64,000 bases of DNA from Mesostigma viride (taxonomy: Eukaryota > Streptophyta > Mesostigmatophyceae > Mesostigmatales > Mesostigmataceae), in NCBI GenBank assembly GCA_009746045.1, contig RPFO01000296.1, positions 2,103,064 to 2,167,063 of the forward strand. Direction: 5' to 3'. Of this stretch, positions 22,270 to 37,200 are shown piece after piece; within the stretch, counting starts at the first letter, position 1, and every line of letters begins with the position of its first letter. The position numbers and the translations under genes were made by a program. The notes beneath the pieces were generated by a model. That model worked only from the letters and a program-made list of their open reading frames with translations. It did not search any database and was not told the DNA's origin.

Positions 22270-25200
22270 ATGGCGGCGAGCTTCGGTTGCCGACTCGTTG
22301 TCGTCTGCCAATCGCTCGCTCTGTTGCTCTCACTTGCCCTTCTTGGTCTTTCAAATGGTGGTACCATCGCCAACGCAGATCTCGGAGCAGCAATCGCGTC
22401 CGAAATGTCGGAGAACGAGGACCACCTTGAGGTACGTTGGCGGCCCTGTACTTGAAATAATGTAGGAGTATATTGCTAGTTCTTAGTCGAGGATTGACAC
22501 CCAAGCTGCCAGCTGCGCGCCGTGCAAGCGCAGCCAGCTTGCGCATGCGCATGCCGCACCTTGGCCTCCAGGCAGCAGGCTAGTACAGTATATGCACAAT
22601 CTGGATACAGCTGTTTGCGGCTTTAGCTCCTACAGTAAGGCGCATACAGTGTTTTCAGATGCGCGTTATTCAGGTGGTGCCCGACTCGCGTGCGTACACC
22701 CTATCGAGGGCATGCTTGGCTGGCCTTCATTCTGCGAGCCTTGTTTCTTCTCCTCGTTGGATTCGGTTTTCTGTCCTCGCGTTTTCCCTGATATGTCCCT
22801 CGGAGTTTCTCGATCGGCCACATCAGCACTTAGGCTTGGTCTGGAGCGTGTTGAAGGGGGCTGGGGGGTAATGACGTGTAGGCATTCATTCTCTCGGGGC
22901 TTTTTTCATTCTCTCTCTCATTACTAGTAGCTCGCTTACTGTGCCGTCAAGTGTGTTTTCATTGGAAGGGGCGATTGTCTTACACAGCTGCCATGCAGCC
23001 TTTTTAGTCAACTGGACCGTAACTACATTTACATTTGCCTGCGTTTGCCATGCTGCGAATGTGCATGCCAAGGGCCCACCAAAAGATTAGCTGCATGATG
23101 CATAGCTGGGTTCCACTTGGCCTTTTAAAGTATACTACAGTGATGTTTCTGTGCTCGTTAATGTACGACCCGTTATAGCGGGGCCATGTTGCTTTACATA
23201 TTATGGAAGAGCAAGTGCTCAATCATGTAAGATCGACCATAGATGATCGATAGTACAGTAGTGTCATACTTTCATAGTGTGTACTACTACACGTATCTTG
23301 TATGTAGTACATGGAATTAGTGAGCAGATTTGTTCTGTGCGGAAAGTAGTGATTGAGTGTGCCAGGTTTGCGAGCAGGGCCTAGTTCTGGGTTGCTGGAT
23401 ACATCACCAGTCTGACCCAGGCTGAAGACATCGACCTGGGTGGCAGCCCTTGGCCTTGGAACGTTGCTTTGTGCCTTGCTGCATACACACTCTCCATCAT
23501 CGCGGCATGGCCGCTCAGATAATTTTAATGTATTAATCTAGCTCTCTGTGCCTCGCATACGGCATCCCAATGCATATGCTGCCTCTGCCGTACTGTATGC
23601 TGTGCTGATGGATTGTATTGGTTGAGGTACCTTGTTGGTGACTTTGCTTACTACCACCAGTAAATTCTGACCGTGCGACTTTGCATGGTTTTGCTGTATG
23701 TGGGAACAGACAGGACACTACATGTATGTATGTAGCGCTCGTTAGTTGTCAGTGGCATCATGGTGGTTTGGTATGTGTCCAGGGAGCGCCGATGACAGTA
23801 ACTGCCCCAACTTGTGATTGATTGCACACTCATAGCATCTGTTCATATGCCAACCAGCTCACGCATGCATTTTCTGCTGGCTGGATATACTGCGGGCTGT
23901 ATACTGTATCCCTAATATGTTATATTCTGCATACCAGTTCCTTCTTCCTTATCCATCCATAGGGTATTATATAATATTAGAAGTAGCAACCGTGATGATT
24001 GCCTGCCAAGGCCTCTGTATCCTACATACAAGGCAGGTGTGTGGTTCAAATGCATCCTGGTACATATGAACCATGTCCTTTTTTTCCTGCTGAACGGCCA
24101 TGGTTCCCTACATGCATGCCTGCACACAGGACCAGCCATTGCAGCAGATGGGGCGCCATCTCCTGGGAGCGGCACTGCCGGTGTCCCCTTGTGAGTGCGT
24201 AGCCATGGATAGCTGCACAAATGCATGCAAGGCGTGTCCACATCACATCCTGCATTATACATGAATTCTTCCTGACGGATATCAAAGTGATCCCATTGCG
24301 GCCGGTGCCCGTGTCCTTGGGTTAAGCCAGGTCACCATTGTTGCGCGTTCTTTATTGTCAGCTGATGCCAGGCTGTCATCCTCCATAGTAGAGTTGGACT
24401 GGTGGAACGGAGAGTATTTGTGGCATAGTTACTTGCGCGTGCAATAATTACTTGCGGCTGAGGTGATCATGGCTGGTACAGTACTTATTGTAATAACATA
24501 CTTACTACTCTGCAAAGAGGGTTGCGGAGGGGCCATAGGTAATTACTAGGAGGGTGAGCCGCCAGTGACTGAGGTAAGTTTTGCATGATGCGACAGGTGC
24601 CTGTCACCTCCTGAGCGCCAAGTTTTATGTGGTTACATAAGTGGACCAATGTGCTTGGGTCTCACCCCCCAAACCGACCATATTCCATATCATTTCAAAG
24701 TATTCAATATCATTTCAAAGGCATCAGAAAACCATGTAGTGATGATGGTGGGGGCCATAAATATGACGGTTGGGCATTTATCTCACCACTTGTTGGGGGT
24801 GCTGCCCCCAACCACGCTGCCAGCCAAGAAACATAGAAAAAGTACAAGACTATGGCCTCATAATTTTCTGTGCATAATGCTTCTCTGCATAGAAGCATGA
24901 AAGGGCAAACCGAGTACAGTACGTCCAAACCATGTATTCCCATGTAGGTGCCCCCTTTTGAAAACTTCTGGCTATTCTTATGTAGGTCCCTGGAATGATG
25001 AGTAATACCTAGTAATGATCAGTTTCTCCCCCAAAGGCATCTTATATTTCACATACAAAAGAAAAAACACTCAAATCCTTAAACATGAAAATGGGGTAGT
25101 AAACCAGGAGTTCCGAGAATGTCCCAAAAGGAGGCAGGCAGGAATGCCTGCACAATGACTGCCCCAGCCTCCCAAGGCAGGGGCAGGGCAAGTCTTGAAA

Positions 25201-28200
25201 CGTCTCCACAGGGCAAGGTGCCTGGTGCAAACATACAGCTCATGAAACTTGACACCAAGTCCATATTCTTATAGAGGATCTTGTGTCTTTTGGCTTGTTC
25301 TCTTTTTTGCTTCCATTGTGTACCATTATGTACTCTAAGGTGGACAGTGGGGGGTACAGTAATGCACCTGACTAGTGCATGGTGGGATAAACGTCCGAGC
25401 CCTACCGTATATATTATGGGTTCGAATCTTGCAGACATCCACAACAAAAGACTTCAATTTACATAGGAATGATAGTCATGCCACCGAAGGGGAATTTTTG
25501 AAACCAAAAAAGCTCCACCCACTCTGGTCCCCTTAGGTACATAACGCAACAACCGAATATTTTTTGTTACTTGCGCGCAAGCAGCACAAGTAGCGATGTA
25601 ATTGCGTTACTTAACTTCTTCCAGACCAAATACCGCAAGTACTTCTTTGTAGCTGCATGAAGCAGGCTCGTGTGGGAAGCAGGTGATGTGATACAACTCA
25701 TGTGCTTCCATGGTAGTTATTACAACAGCATTAATGCGACATTAGACCGTTTTACTTAGTTGTATGTAAATGCTTCTCTCTTTGATGGATGACCCTGTTG
25801 CATCCCATGTCAATACCTCCTTTATCACTCACAAATCACCGGGCTGGCCTTGCTCTACAGCTTAGTGTTGCCTGCAGGTTTCCACGGTACATACTAGCTG
25901 ATAACTGTGTTGGTTTCACAGCGCGCCACGTCTTCGCTCACAAAGCCAGCAAAACATTCAGACATGTGGGCATGCCCTGGGGTCTGGCTTACCGACCTAG
26001 TATGTCAGTATGTGGACAAGTATATATGCATATACATGCACCTGTGCTCCTGCCTTTGTCATGGAATCATTCCCAAGTTCTGTGTACGTTTATTCATGCA
26101 TGCATATACATACAACATGCATTAATCTCTTTGAAATATAATATCCGCTGCGGCGTGTGTTTTTTGGCAGCGGTCAAGGAAGCCTTGCTCGCCATCAAGG
26201 CAGGGCTGAAGGACGGCAACAACGTGCTGAGGGATTGGACGTCTGGTTCTGATCCCTGCATTAACAGAAACTGGGCTGGCGTTATCTGCGATGGTGTCGT
26301 CCCTTGGGTGACAGACCTGTAAGCATGCCCGCTCTTCATGTTGTTGTACAACTTACTTCTAAGGCTGCTAACGCATGTGCAGGTGCCAGTCAAACTTCAG
26401 AATATGCACCCTCAGAAGCAGTACTGGGCGACTGCTTGGCCGGTGTTACATGAACAGGCTTTACGGGCTTAATGCACCTAGGTGTATGGACTTCACCTGG
26501 AGTTTGACACCTGTACTACAGTATGCAACCACGCGTTACGAGCTAATTATGCCCAGCTTTTTCCAGAAAATGTCTACTTTGATGAAGACGTATACATATG
26601 TAGTACATGAAGCTCTACTCCGTATTTCCTTTGGTGTGTATCATTTCTTAGCATTACATAATCACTGTCTCATAGATAGCTATGTCCGATGCTGCCATGT
26701 TGTCCATCCGGTGCCCTCAATGTTGAGCAGGAGTTTGACGGACAGCGGGTTGTCAGGCACCATCCATCCCCCCCTGTTCGGCAGCCTCACCGAATTGGCG
26801 ACCTTGTAAGTAAGCATACTTTTTTAGTAGTTGCTTACAGTGCATGGACTTGACAGAAATGTAACCGCCTTGATCCTGGCGCAGCGTATTTACCTGACCT
26901 GCTCTCTTGCCACCCCTCTTTAGAGTACCCTGGCAGTGTAATGCTTGCACGTATTATTGCATACATACATAGATGTGATTGTATCGCCAATTATTGACAC
27001 ATAACGCACCTGCACATGGCCAACTGCAAAAAACTTCCATGTGTATTTGATGCTGTTTGCCTATGTCTAGTATACATAGTTGTTTTTTGCTATCTACATA
27101 TACTGTACAGCTTATATTAATGTGTTACTACTTCCTACATGTTTGTATTATTATTCCCGCCGAAGAAGTTACATCGTTTTGAGGAAAATTGAAACACAAC
27201 TTATCGAATACATGCTTATTTTGGGGTGCCAATCATGTATATATAGGAAACTTGCAAATTCAGGAACTTAACCCCTAAATGGTCTGGCTGCCGATTTTCC
27301 GCCTAAAACTGAGTTACAGCCGACACGTCGGCCCCTTCTCGGGGGACCAAATGCCGCGAAAACTATTGAGAATTAGGAAAAGTTTAGCTGAGAAGATCGA
27401 AAGTTTATAATTTTCCTCACAGCATGGTACTAGGGTTTGCATACTTCTGACAAAGTTATAGAGGTGTTCTGGCCGGTCAAAGTACAAGGGGTCAGGGTAC
27501 TTTTTCACGTCCAACGTGCATTCCGGAAAACGACGACCTGGCCATGGCGGCTTGCGCCCACGCATGGCATTTACGTTTTCGTTCGAATTTTCTGACCAAA
27601 CTCAGGAAATTGATTTTATACGTCCCAAAGATGATACAGGCCAATTTTTGGTTCGCGGGAATGCCATTTGATAGGTGTCGGCAGCGTTCTTGCTCGAAAA
27701 AACTGCGATCAGGCCGGACGATAGAAACGTTGACAGCAATACCTTTCCGGCGTATTTTGAAGGATATATTGGTTTCTTTGTACTTTTTATGATACATGGT
27801 AGTCGTAAACGTGCAAGGGTGGCCAGAAATCGCCGAATCCAGCGACCATGCTGCACAACTTTGGTGTGCCGAAATGCGCCATTTTGCGGCCACCGCCTGG
27901 GCCAAGGTAACGCCATCCATGCCTGGTAAAGCTTAAGCATCGTTTTCCTATCGATGTTTGACGTTTATATATACGTTCTAGCTTGTGTAGCGCATTCTTT
28001 TTGCATTATTCATGCTCTTTCTTGACCCTGGCCTGGCCCCTTTCTAAAACACCCTTCTTAGATGCTTCCCTCAGTCAGTTGACCTGCCACAGGGTGATGG
28101 TGATAAGTTTTAGAGGCTGTATGGGTTTGAATACCTCCATATATGTTTGTTATACATTTCCCACACACATATTGCATGAGTGTGAGGCAGTTGGCTGGTC

Positions 28201-31200
28201 TCTGTGGCATCATCAAGCATGTAACCGGTGAGTAGAAGCTTCCCATTGTCAGCATGTGCCACCAGGTGTGCTGGCCATCACCTGGCAAGCTATAGCAGCT
28301 TAGGCCTAGTTTATCCTTGCTAGGGCAAGCTGAAATAGGCTTAAAATCACTAGTTTGTTGGTGGCTGCCTCCTAGAATGCATGCCTTGCGTAGGGTATCC
28401 GTACCACGTTACCTACGTGCATGGACAAGGTGGCACCTGCACATAGGTGCCATGTAAGGGCAGTGTGATGATGCAGTTATGTTTCCCCATCATTGTGGAA
28501 GGGAAATGTATTGTGTGGCATGGTTGGGGGCCATATTAGTAGGTATTAGTAGGTAGTATGCCCACTCCTACCCCCTTGGTTGCTTTTTACCAACGGTACC
28601 CCTATGGGCTGTACTGGGTGTAACTGCTGGTATACCCACCCAAATGATGACCCCAATGGCTCAAACTGTTCAGCAACTAATTGTTTATCATCCCTGAAGT
28701 GGTAGGTGCCTAGCTCTTACAACATAATTCAAAATGCACATTCTACCAAAAATGAAAACGCTCGTCTTGACCCCCCTGACTTTGACGGCAGTTATACATG
28801 GCCTACCCTGCATATATGTAAGGTTGTGATATACCAACCCGAAGGGCAACTCATGGACATGCTTGGCCCCCAAGGACAGCCATTGGATATGGGTGGGTTG
28901 GATGGCATCTGGTTTGCAAAATTGTGAAGTTACAGCCGATGCATCGGCAGTATTTCAGCCCATTTAGGGGTTAAATGGGATTGTTTTCAAACATGCAAAA
29001 GAGTGGCCCCATATGGTCCTAGCTATGTGTAGGGAATTTGTGCCATATATAGCGTCTTTTGCTATTTTATGGGTCAATACTGGTGTACAACCCTACACAA
29101 CCCTGTACAACGCAATACCGGTGTATATTTGTGTGTACCACCCTCAACAGGTGTTGGGATGAATGGACCCCCACACATCCCATTTACATGCCAAAAGCAT
29201 CTTTTGGCCCTTGGGTACCCCCAGGTCAGCACTTCATGTTATGTATTCTACCATGATAGATGGCTTTAGGGTGCCTGCGTGGCATCAGGGACCCTCACCT
29301 CATGATTAGTTGTCAACCCTGATTTGTATGCACACTCTACATGTTTAGCAGCCATGCATAAACGTCACTGTGCCTTATCGACACATTTATGGTTGACAGC
29401 TTGATGACGCCCATGCGTCGTGTGATACATGGATATTCCTTCCACGTTGCTTGGCTTCGACCTATCTTTCTTTCAGCGCCTGAAAGGTGCGTGGATGAAA
29501 TAAAAAAGAAAAAAAGCCAAGCACGAGGCATTGTGTAAAGCCCATTCACTTATAGTCTCCTCCCACAATCTAAACAGTGTCAATACTATCCATAGCTGTT
29601 GCAAGCGCTTTCTTTGGGTGACAGTGGGTTGGTCAGAGCGTTCCTGTGGTTCTGGGTTCTTCATCAAGACACATACATTTGATGCTCACTTTATCCATGT
29701 ACTGTACATAGATACATATTTGATACCTCCTCGATCCTTCTTTGTACTGTATTATGTTCTTGCAGGGAGATTACCTCCAACAGCATTTCGGGGCATCTGC
29801 ACGAGGTGTCGGGGTTTAATCTGAAGGGTATACCCGAATTGCTCATGCTTACAAGCCTGTGAGTGCACCGAGCTTAATTATGATACTACCTAATATTAGT
29901 TATTGTGATGACATGCACATGCGAGTACATTATAACTAGGTGACAATGTACATGGAAGGGACTCGACAACTCAACTTATCTTCTTCCGTCAGTCGGCATC
30001 AAAAGTATGTAATAAATTTAGCCATTTATTATATGAAAGCTACTAGAGCAGCATCACTATTTTAACCCGAAATGGGCAGAATCACAGCCAATAATTTGTC
30101 TGTAAGCCCCACAAGTCCAACCTGCCAACATCCAAGGGCTGTCCTTGGGGGTCAAGCATGTCCATTCATGACTTGCCCTTCGGGTTGAGCAACACTAATT
30201 CTCACTTCCGTGGGACGCTGGTTGGACGATTTCACGTCGGTGGAACACCCCATTTTCCCAAACTCACCTAGGTGGAACACCCAAACTCACCTCGGTGGAA
30301 CATTCTAAATTGCTGAGTTTGTTCCACTGACGCTGGTTGGAACAGGGTGTCGGGATCCTATCCAGTGGATCCCTTCCACATCGGTGCATGGAACACCCCA
30401 TTTTCCTAAACTCGCCTAGGTGGAACACGAATTCATCATGGTGGAACGTTTCACGTTGCTGAGTTCGTCCCAAATGTAAGGCTGGAGTGGAACACGTCCC
30501 ACGGAAGTGAGACTGCGCTGTAAATGGGATGTGGGGGGGTCCATTCATCAGTGGAGTCTCACATCCGTGGGACGCGTCCCAATCTGGCGAACTTGGGACA
30601 AACTCACGAAGGTGGGACGTCGGACCTTGTTGAAATCATGTCCCACCTTCGTGAGTTTGGGGATTTGGGGTGTCCCACCTTCGTGAGTTTGGGAAAATGG
30701 GGTGTCCCACCTATGTGAGTTTAGGTGTCCCACCTACGTGAGTTTAGGTGTCCCACCTACGTAAGTTGGGGTGTCCCACCTGCGTGAGTTGGGGTGTCCC
30801 ACCTACGTGAAATTGTCCCACCGCTGTCCCACGGATGTGAGACTCCTCTGCTGTCAGCATGTGCCACCATGTGGGTTGGCCACCATATGGCAAGCAATGC
30901 CAGCTTTAGACTATGTAGTGTACTCCTGCGAGTCGAAAAAGGCTTAACCTCAATAGTTTATTGCTCATTGCCACTTAGAATGCATGCCATGTAAAGGGTG
31001 TCCGTAACGTATGTATTACCTTCATGCGTGGACAGTGTCCCACCGACGCTAGGGTGATCTAGTAAGGGTATGTGATTATGCATTTAGGTTTGCCAATCAA
31101 TGTTGAAGGGAAATGAGTAATTTGACATGGTTGGTGGCACATTGGGACGTAGTATGACCCTTGGTTGCTTGGATCATGCACCTTGGTTGCTTTTTACCAT

Positions 31201-34200
31201 GCCATGGTATTCCTGTAGGCTGTATACAGTATACGGCGTAACCCACCCAAATGATGACCCCAATGGCTCAAACTGTTCACCAAGTAAATGTTCACAATCC
31301 CTGAGGTGGTAGGTGTCCAGGGTATTATGTATTCCAAATTTCAAAATGTACATTATACCAAAAATGAAAACGCGCGTCTCGACCCCCCTAACTTTGGCGG
31401 TAGTTTTCTATGGCCTACCCTGCAGATGTGTGAGGTTGTGATAGCTCACCCCGAAGGGCAACTCATGGACATGCTTGACCCCCAAGGACAGCCCTTGGAT
31501 GTTGGTAGGTTGGCTGTGGGGTGGTTTACAAATTTAGCATTTTGCTGCCGATTTTTCGGCTTGAAATGGGACCAATCAGGGGTTAACCATCCATGTCGCG
31601 GCCTGCCTTGCCTTTCTGACAATCATGCCATCGGTGGCTGCAACTCTTACCCGTGTTTGACTTGCACTGCAATGTGTATGTATGTGCCACCCATGGTTGG
31701 ACAACACAGCGTGGTGAGAAACAACAAGATGTCGGGTGAATTGCCATCAGGGTTCGCCAATCCGGGTCAAGTGAAAACTCTGTAAGTTGCCTGGCAGGCG
31801 ATTGGACACACCTTCTCCACCGCATGCTTAGAGCTATGTATGCATGGTAAGGGTATTGTCATGGCTTGCTCAGCAGTTGTCACTGGCTGTACAGTATTGT
31901 GGGGGTCGGTGGAATGTAGAGCCATAATGGGAGTTTAAATGAATGCAGGGGTAGCGCCGAGGGCCGAGGATTGGAATTGGAATTACGTGTGTATCATGGG
32001 CCAAGCGATGCCAAACGATATTTGTAACTTTCGTGTAATTATTTTTTCTAATGAGATTAGCATAGTACTCCGTGGCATGCCCATGCGCATGACACGCAAG
32101 TACTTACTTACTTTACTTATGGGCCAAGTATCTAGCTGATGATGCCGTTGATTTACAACTACACTGAAGCGTCAGGATCACTCTTCAGCTGCCCTGTGCC
32201 TTTTCATGCCCTGTGATACATGTATAGCGCATGGCGCACTATCATCAGCTACCCCTGTGTGAGGTTACAGTAGACTGTACAGTAGACTGTACAGTAGGCT
32301 GTACAGTAGACTGTTGTACCCACATTACCATACCACGAGCTCAGCCTGGTTTTATTCATTATATGTATTCTGGGCCAGAGTACTTATATTGTTGCTGTAT
32401 TTGCCTGGAATAGCTTTGGCTGAGCGAGGCGATTGATTGCGCTCGTATATAATTATAGTCCTGTTATGCTTGGGCTGTATAGGCTGGACGTTAGTTTATA
32501 GCAGTAAATGCCTATGGTAAGCCGAGGCCACTCGTCGTTTGCGGTGTGCCAAGTGTCACTGTTGTCATGACACGCCTACAATGTAGGTATCTAGTGACAG
32601 ATGTTGCTTCTAGTTACTGTACCCCACTTGGCTGTGTGACAAGTGGTGCTAACATACTGTCTATGTCTATTTTTGTGGACAAATTGTACGTCTATATACG
32701 TAGTGACATGTGTACAGTTGTTTTGCACGCCTGACAAGTGCATGGCACGCAACCCGATGATGATACATGGTTGTACTCATATTATAATTGCATGACAAGT
32801 GTCTCTAAAGATACGTATAGTCAGCTGTCAGTGTCACAGTTAATCACAAGTGGATTTCATTCTACGATTGACACTTGGCATGCAGTCATTCATGCTGCCC
32901 TAGTTACGTATCCTATTATCTCATCCTACCTATAGCCAATCAGGTGAGGGTCTATCTTCATGTGTGTATCAATAGCTAGCCAGGGCCAGTGGTTGCAATC
33001 AGGCCGGTGGCACTTGCTGAGCCACAGTGTTCCATTATACGCAATACGCGGTTATACGCGCGGGGTCTGTATAATGGATAATACGGTATAATACAGTATT
33101 ATCCGGAAATTATACGCGAATACTGGATTTCATCGTTTTTGGGGTTGTTTCATGCATTTTGATATCATTTCAAGCAGTCCACATGTTTCTGACACTAAAT
33201 TACACATGATACATGGGTTGCCACTGCTCAGCAGTGCTTGGGAACACTGGACGTGTAAACCGGGGTTCACGAGGAGCTAGATGACCTATGCATACCCTAA
33301 AAAACAACACCAAATGAAATGGAAAGATGAAAAAAGCAAAAGAAGTAAGATGGCTATGCTTCCATGCAAGCAGGTCCTGGGCATCTCCATGTTTCTTGTA
33401 TGCATGAGGAGCACACAAGAAGAAGGCTGACTTTGGCGAGCAAAACAAGAAATAGTGGCTAGATCTGGCCAGAAACCACTTGTTTCGAGATGTTTTTAGC
33501 AAGAAAAAACATCGCGTTATCAAGCTTATCATATTTACAAACAATGCCAAGCACTAGGTCACTGCTTTCGATGAAGCATAAGCTAATAGCAGACAAATCT
33601 GGTCCAAAATCTGCATGTCGTAGTGGTATTCCCCAACCATCACTAGCCAATAATGCGTAGAGGCAGTAAAGCAACCAAAAGACAAGCAGAAAACCTCCAT
33701 TAGAGGTCTACGGTTATTTTACAATCCACCCAACAACTTGATACAGTACAATGAACACGTGAACAGGATAGCACGTACCAGATCAAAACCGCATATTACC
33801 TTTCTTGACGGAGCCAGCATGCCCACCTGATGGACGTAGCTGCGAACCTTTCCTGGCCGTTGTCGCTTATAAATCATGTAAGGAATAACGTGAAACATCT
33901 ATCCGCGTTCAAATGTAGGGGCATTTCCCGCCTATCAACAGTTAGCACATGCACGGTGGCCACCTGGTTGCTGAAACGAGGTTGCCGCATCGAGCAGAAG
34001 GTCGAGACATATCTGCGCACATCCAAACGTTGCCTGGCCAAGGATATAAGCTTTTCAAGACCTAAGGATCATGCCTACAGATTGAAAATGTAAAGCGGCC
34101 ATGCTCTCGTACCAGTCAGTTTTCTGTATGACTTACATTAATATTCGGTGCATGGCTGCCCGAGAGGAAAGGGCAGAGACCTAAACAGCATGGAGGGTTG

Positions 34201-37200
34201 CCAACTTGGGTTGCCAACTTGCCATGCTACAGTGTAGCTTGCTTGTAAGATCCTTGTGTCTCACGGTCGCCAAATGTCAACCAGTGGATGGTTTCCGTAG
34301 TGTTTCTAAGTTCCCTTGCATTCCCGCCTTGGTTCCCGCACGAAAAATTTGGCTGCCGGACCTCGGATGAGCGCGAAAACCCCATTATACGCGCGCTTAT
34401 ACGTGTTATTCGCCGTATCATACGTAAAAATACGCAAATGGTATAAAACGGATAAAAGTTATACGCTCGGCCTTGTATAACGCGTATTATACCGTATAAT
34501 ACGCCGTATAATGGAACACTGCTGAGCCATCTCTTACGTGGCAGTACAGGTATGTTTGCCACCGTGTAGCTTACCTTGAATCACAAAATGAGATTGCCCA
34601 TAGCAGGGCATCCCTCTTCTTCAACGTCAAAAGGCCTTCTATCAAATGGCCTGGTGGCCCATGCAATAAATAGAGTGTCTTTCCAGCGTCTCTCTCTTCA
34701 CAATCTTTCACGGTCGTAAGATTTGCCATTATTGCAATCCGTGCAGTGGGTGGTGCCCAAGCAATTGCATGTGTGATGCATGTGTTAGATCCGGTACGTC
34801 AATTTTTCACTATTAGTAACCCTCTTTTTTCTTTGACAAGCCCGTGCCTTTGTCCTGTGTTGTCCTTTGCGAATGGTTTCCTGCATGCAGCCAAATAACC
34901 AACACGCGGATTTCGGGGTTCATTCCGTATAACTATGGGGGTTTGAACTCCCCTCTGACTACGATGTAAGCACTCGGACACTTAATCCGCCAGGCGTCAC
35001 ATGGTGATGCAGGCTCTCCATGCACCTGTCTCTGTCCAGCATACGTAACGTACATTACTTAAGGGCAGGTGCCTCTTCCGCGTACATATTTCCCGTACGT
35101 GGTACAATCTGTGGCATTTTACCAATCATGGGATACGTGTTGTGTCTTATCGTGCGGCACTAGCTTTTGTTTTTGTGTGTACCTAGACTACATACAGTAT
35201 GTGTGGAATACTGTGCACATGGACTACATAGTGTAAAAGTGAATGCTGGACACGGGATGACACAGGACACGGTATGTTACACTGTACTGCCTACATGTTA
35301 ACTGTATGCTGCATGAAGCTATCTATTCAGTCAGCAAGTTTAGTGTTAATTGCACCAGTAGCTGAGTTCAGTATGTACAGAAGTGTTTAGGGTGACATGC
35401 AGGGCATCCTGTCGTGAAATTTATGTAGTCAGTAGTGGCCCTTGTTGGCCGGCGTGCATGGGACATCATGTGTGAAATTGCCTTGCTTGGCTGCCTGCAC
35501 CGCGGCCCTTCCTTTTGTATCTTTCTGCCTGTCCATCGATGTAGTAATTTTTCTTCTTGCCGGCTATTTCATACATACATATGAACGTTCGGCTAGGCTG
35601 CCTAGGCATGGCTCATGCATATGCATATGTATATACTAACCCTCGTGCAGCTGGCGTGATCATTGGATGTCTGTGTCAGATTACTATTAATTTCTTCAGG
35701 GTTCTTCTTCTTTTCGGGGTTTTCCTTATGTTGCATGCCAATCTCACCTACCTAATTTATCATTCTCAATGAATGTATATACTAAATCCGGCTGTGCAGC
35801 GCTTTGCTCCTGCTTGTGTCACATTGTGCCTACATGTGCGCCCTACATACATACATACATACATACAGACATATTGACTAGCTGCACTTGTGTCACTGAG
35901 CTTCCTTCCTACAACTAGGTAGCACATTGCTGGCTTCGTACCTGATGCTTGGCACTCTGCATGCGCAGACGGTATTTTAGCTCTGCTTGATATTTTGTGC
36001 CGTAGTACTGTACAATGTAGGTGCCTTGCAGCGGCGCATGGCGGCTGCTAGACTATGTGTGTAATACTGGGCTCTGCAAGGTGTATCCGGTACTGCTGGA
36101 ACAGTTACCCGGTAATGGTATATTAGTTCTATTGGTTACTAATAATACCGGTTCAGGCTTATGAAACCTGGGAACCGGTACCGGGTTGGCCATCTCGTAT
36201 ACACCCGGTGCATTAGATATCCGGCCACACCCCGTACAGTAGTACATCATGACCGGTTGCCCTTGAAGAAGTTGGGGTCGGCACCGGGTGGCCAATTGTG
36301 GGCACCGGGCAGAACCCTACTGTTTTTACCAGCCGACCTGCACCTTCATTCATGGCAATGGTCTGAAAGTCTACGACAACTGCATGTGCAGCAAGCCACA
36401 TGCATGGAGGAGGTTGCCAGCAATTTTTCCATGTCAATTGCATCGATGCCCTGATCTTCCAATATATGTAGTTGGTGGTGACTAGTTATTATATACCCAA
36501 TGATAACAACATTAAATGCAGCACTCGGGTCGATGATGTATATACAATAAATTGTATCTATGGGATTCGTGCGCCGTACACTTCATGTTTGTATGTACAT
36601 GACATATAACTGGGGGTTGAGCAGTATGGGTATTCTGCCTTGTGGTGTGAAACCTGTCATGTGCATCACATGCATCGATGTGCATGTTGTGCAGCAATCT
36701 CAGCACCAATCGCCTGTGGGGGACCATTCCCCACCAGGCAGGTCAATGGAACCTCATCCAGTATGGAACCATGTAAGTTACATTTTATAACATTTGGCAA
36801 CCTTCCTTGCTTTCCATACAGTACGGACGTTACATATGCAGGTACAAATATCAATGAAGCTAAGCGCTTCCTTGCACTAAGCGGTCGTGCACAACTTCTC
36901 TCATCCTTGAGTCTTGAGCTTCTTCTCCAAATACTACCCCGCGCCCCCCTCAGCCTCTCCTTTTCCACACACACACATGGCACCCACTCTCCCACCCACC
37001 CACCCACCCACCCACCCACCCACCCACCCACCCACCCACCCACCCACCCACCCACCCACCCACCCACCCACCCACCCACCCACCCACCCACCCACCCACC
37101 CACCCACCCACCCACCCACCCACCCACCCACCCACCCACCCACCCACCCACCCACCCACCCACCCACCCACCCACCCACCTGTGTGAAGTATGCCCGTTA

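Larger units (their letters stand above)
30066..31582 (+). mobile_element. diverged family A derivative with inverted duplicate right ends (foldback)
   Basis: TTAA (30062-30065, 31583-31586) flanks the unit. The right half (about 30850-31582) is the diverged right half of family A in the copy 1 orientation. The left 125 bp (30066-30190) is the same right end inverted, so both termini come from one end. The normal left half is missing. Two palindromic elements (30200-30512 and 30554-30845) fill the middle. It sits in the intron before exon 31710. Confidence 0.7.

Noticed and set aside
36838-36870. An LRR exon starting after ATGCAG at 36840
   Set aside because: In the required phase it meets a stop after four codons; 38340-38446 fits the phase and carries the C-cap.
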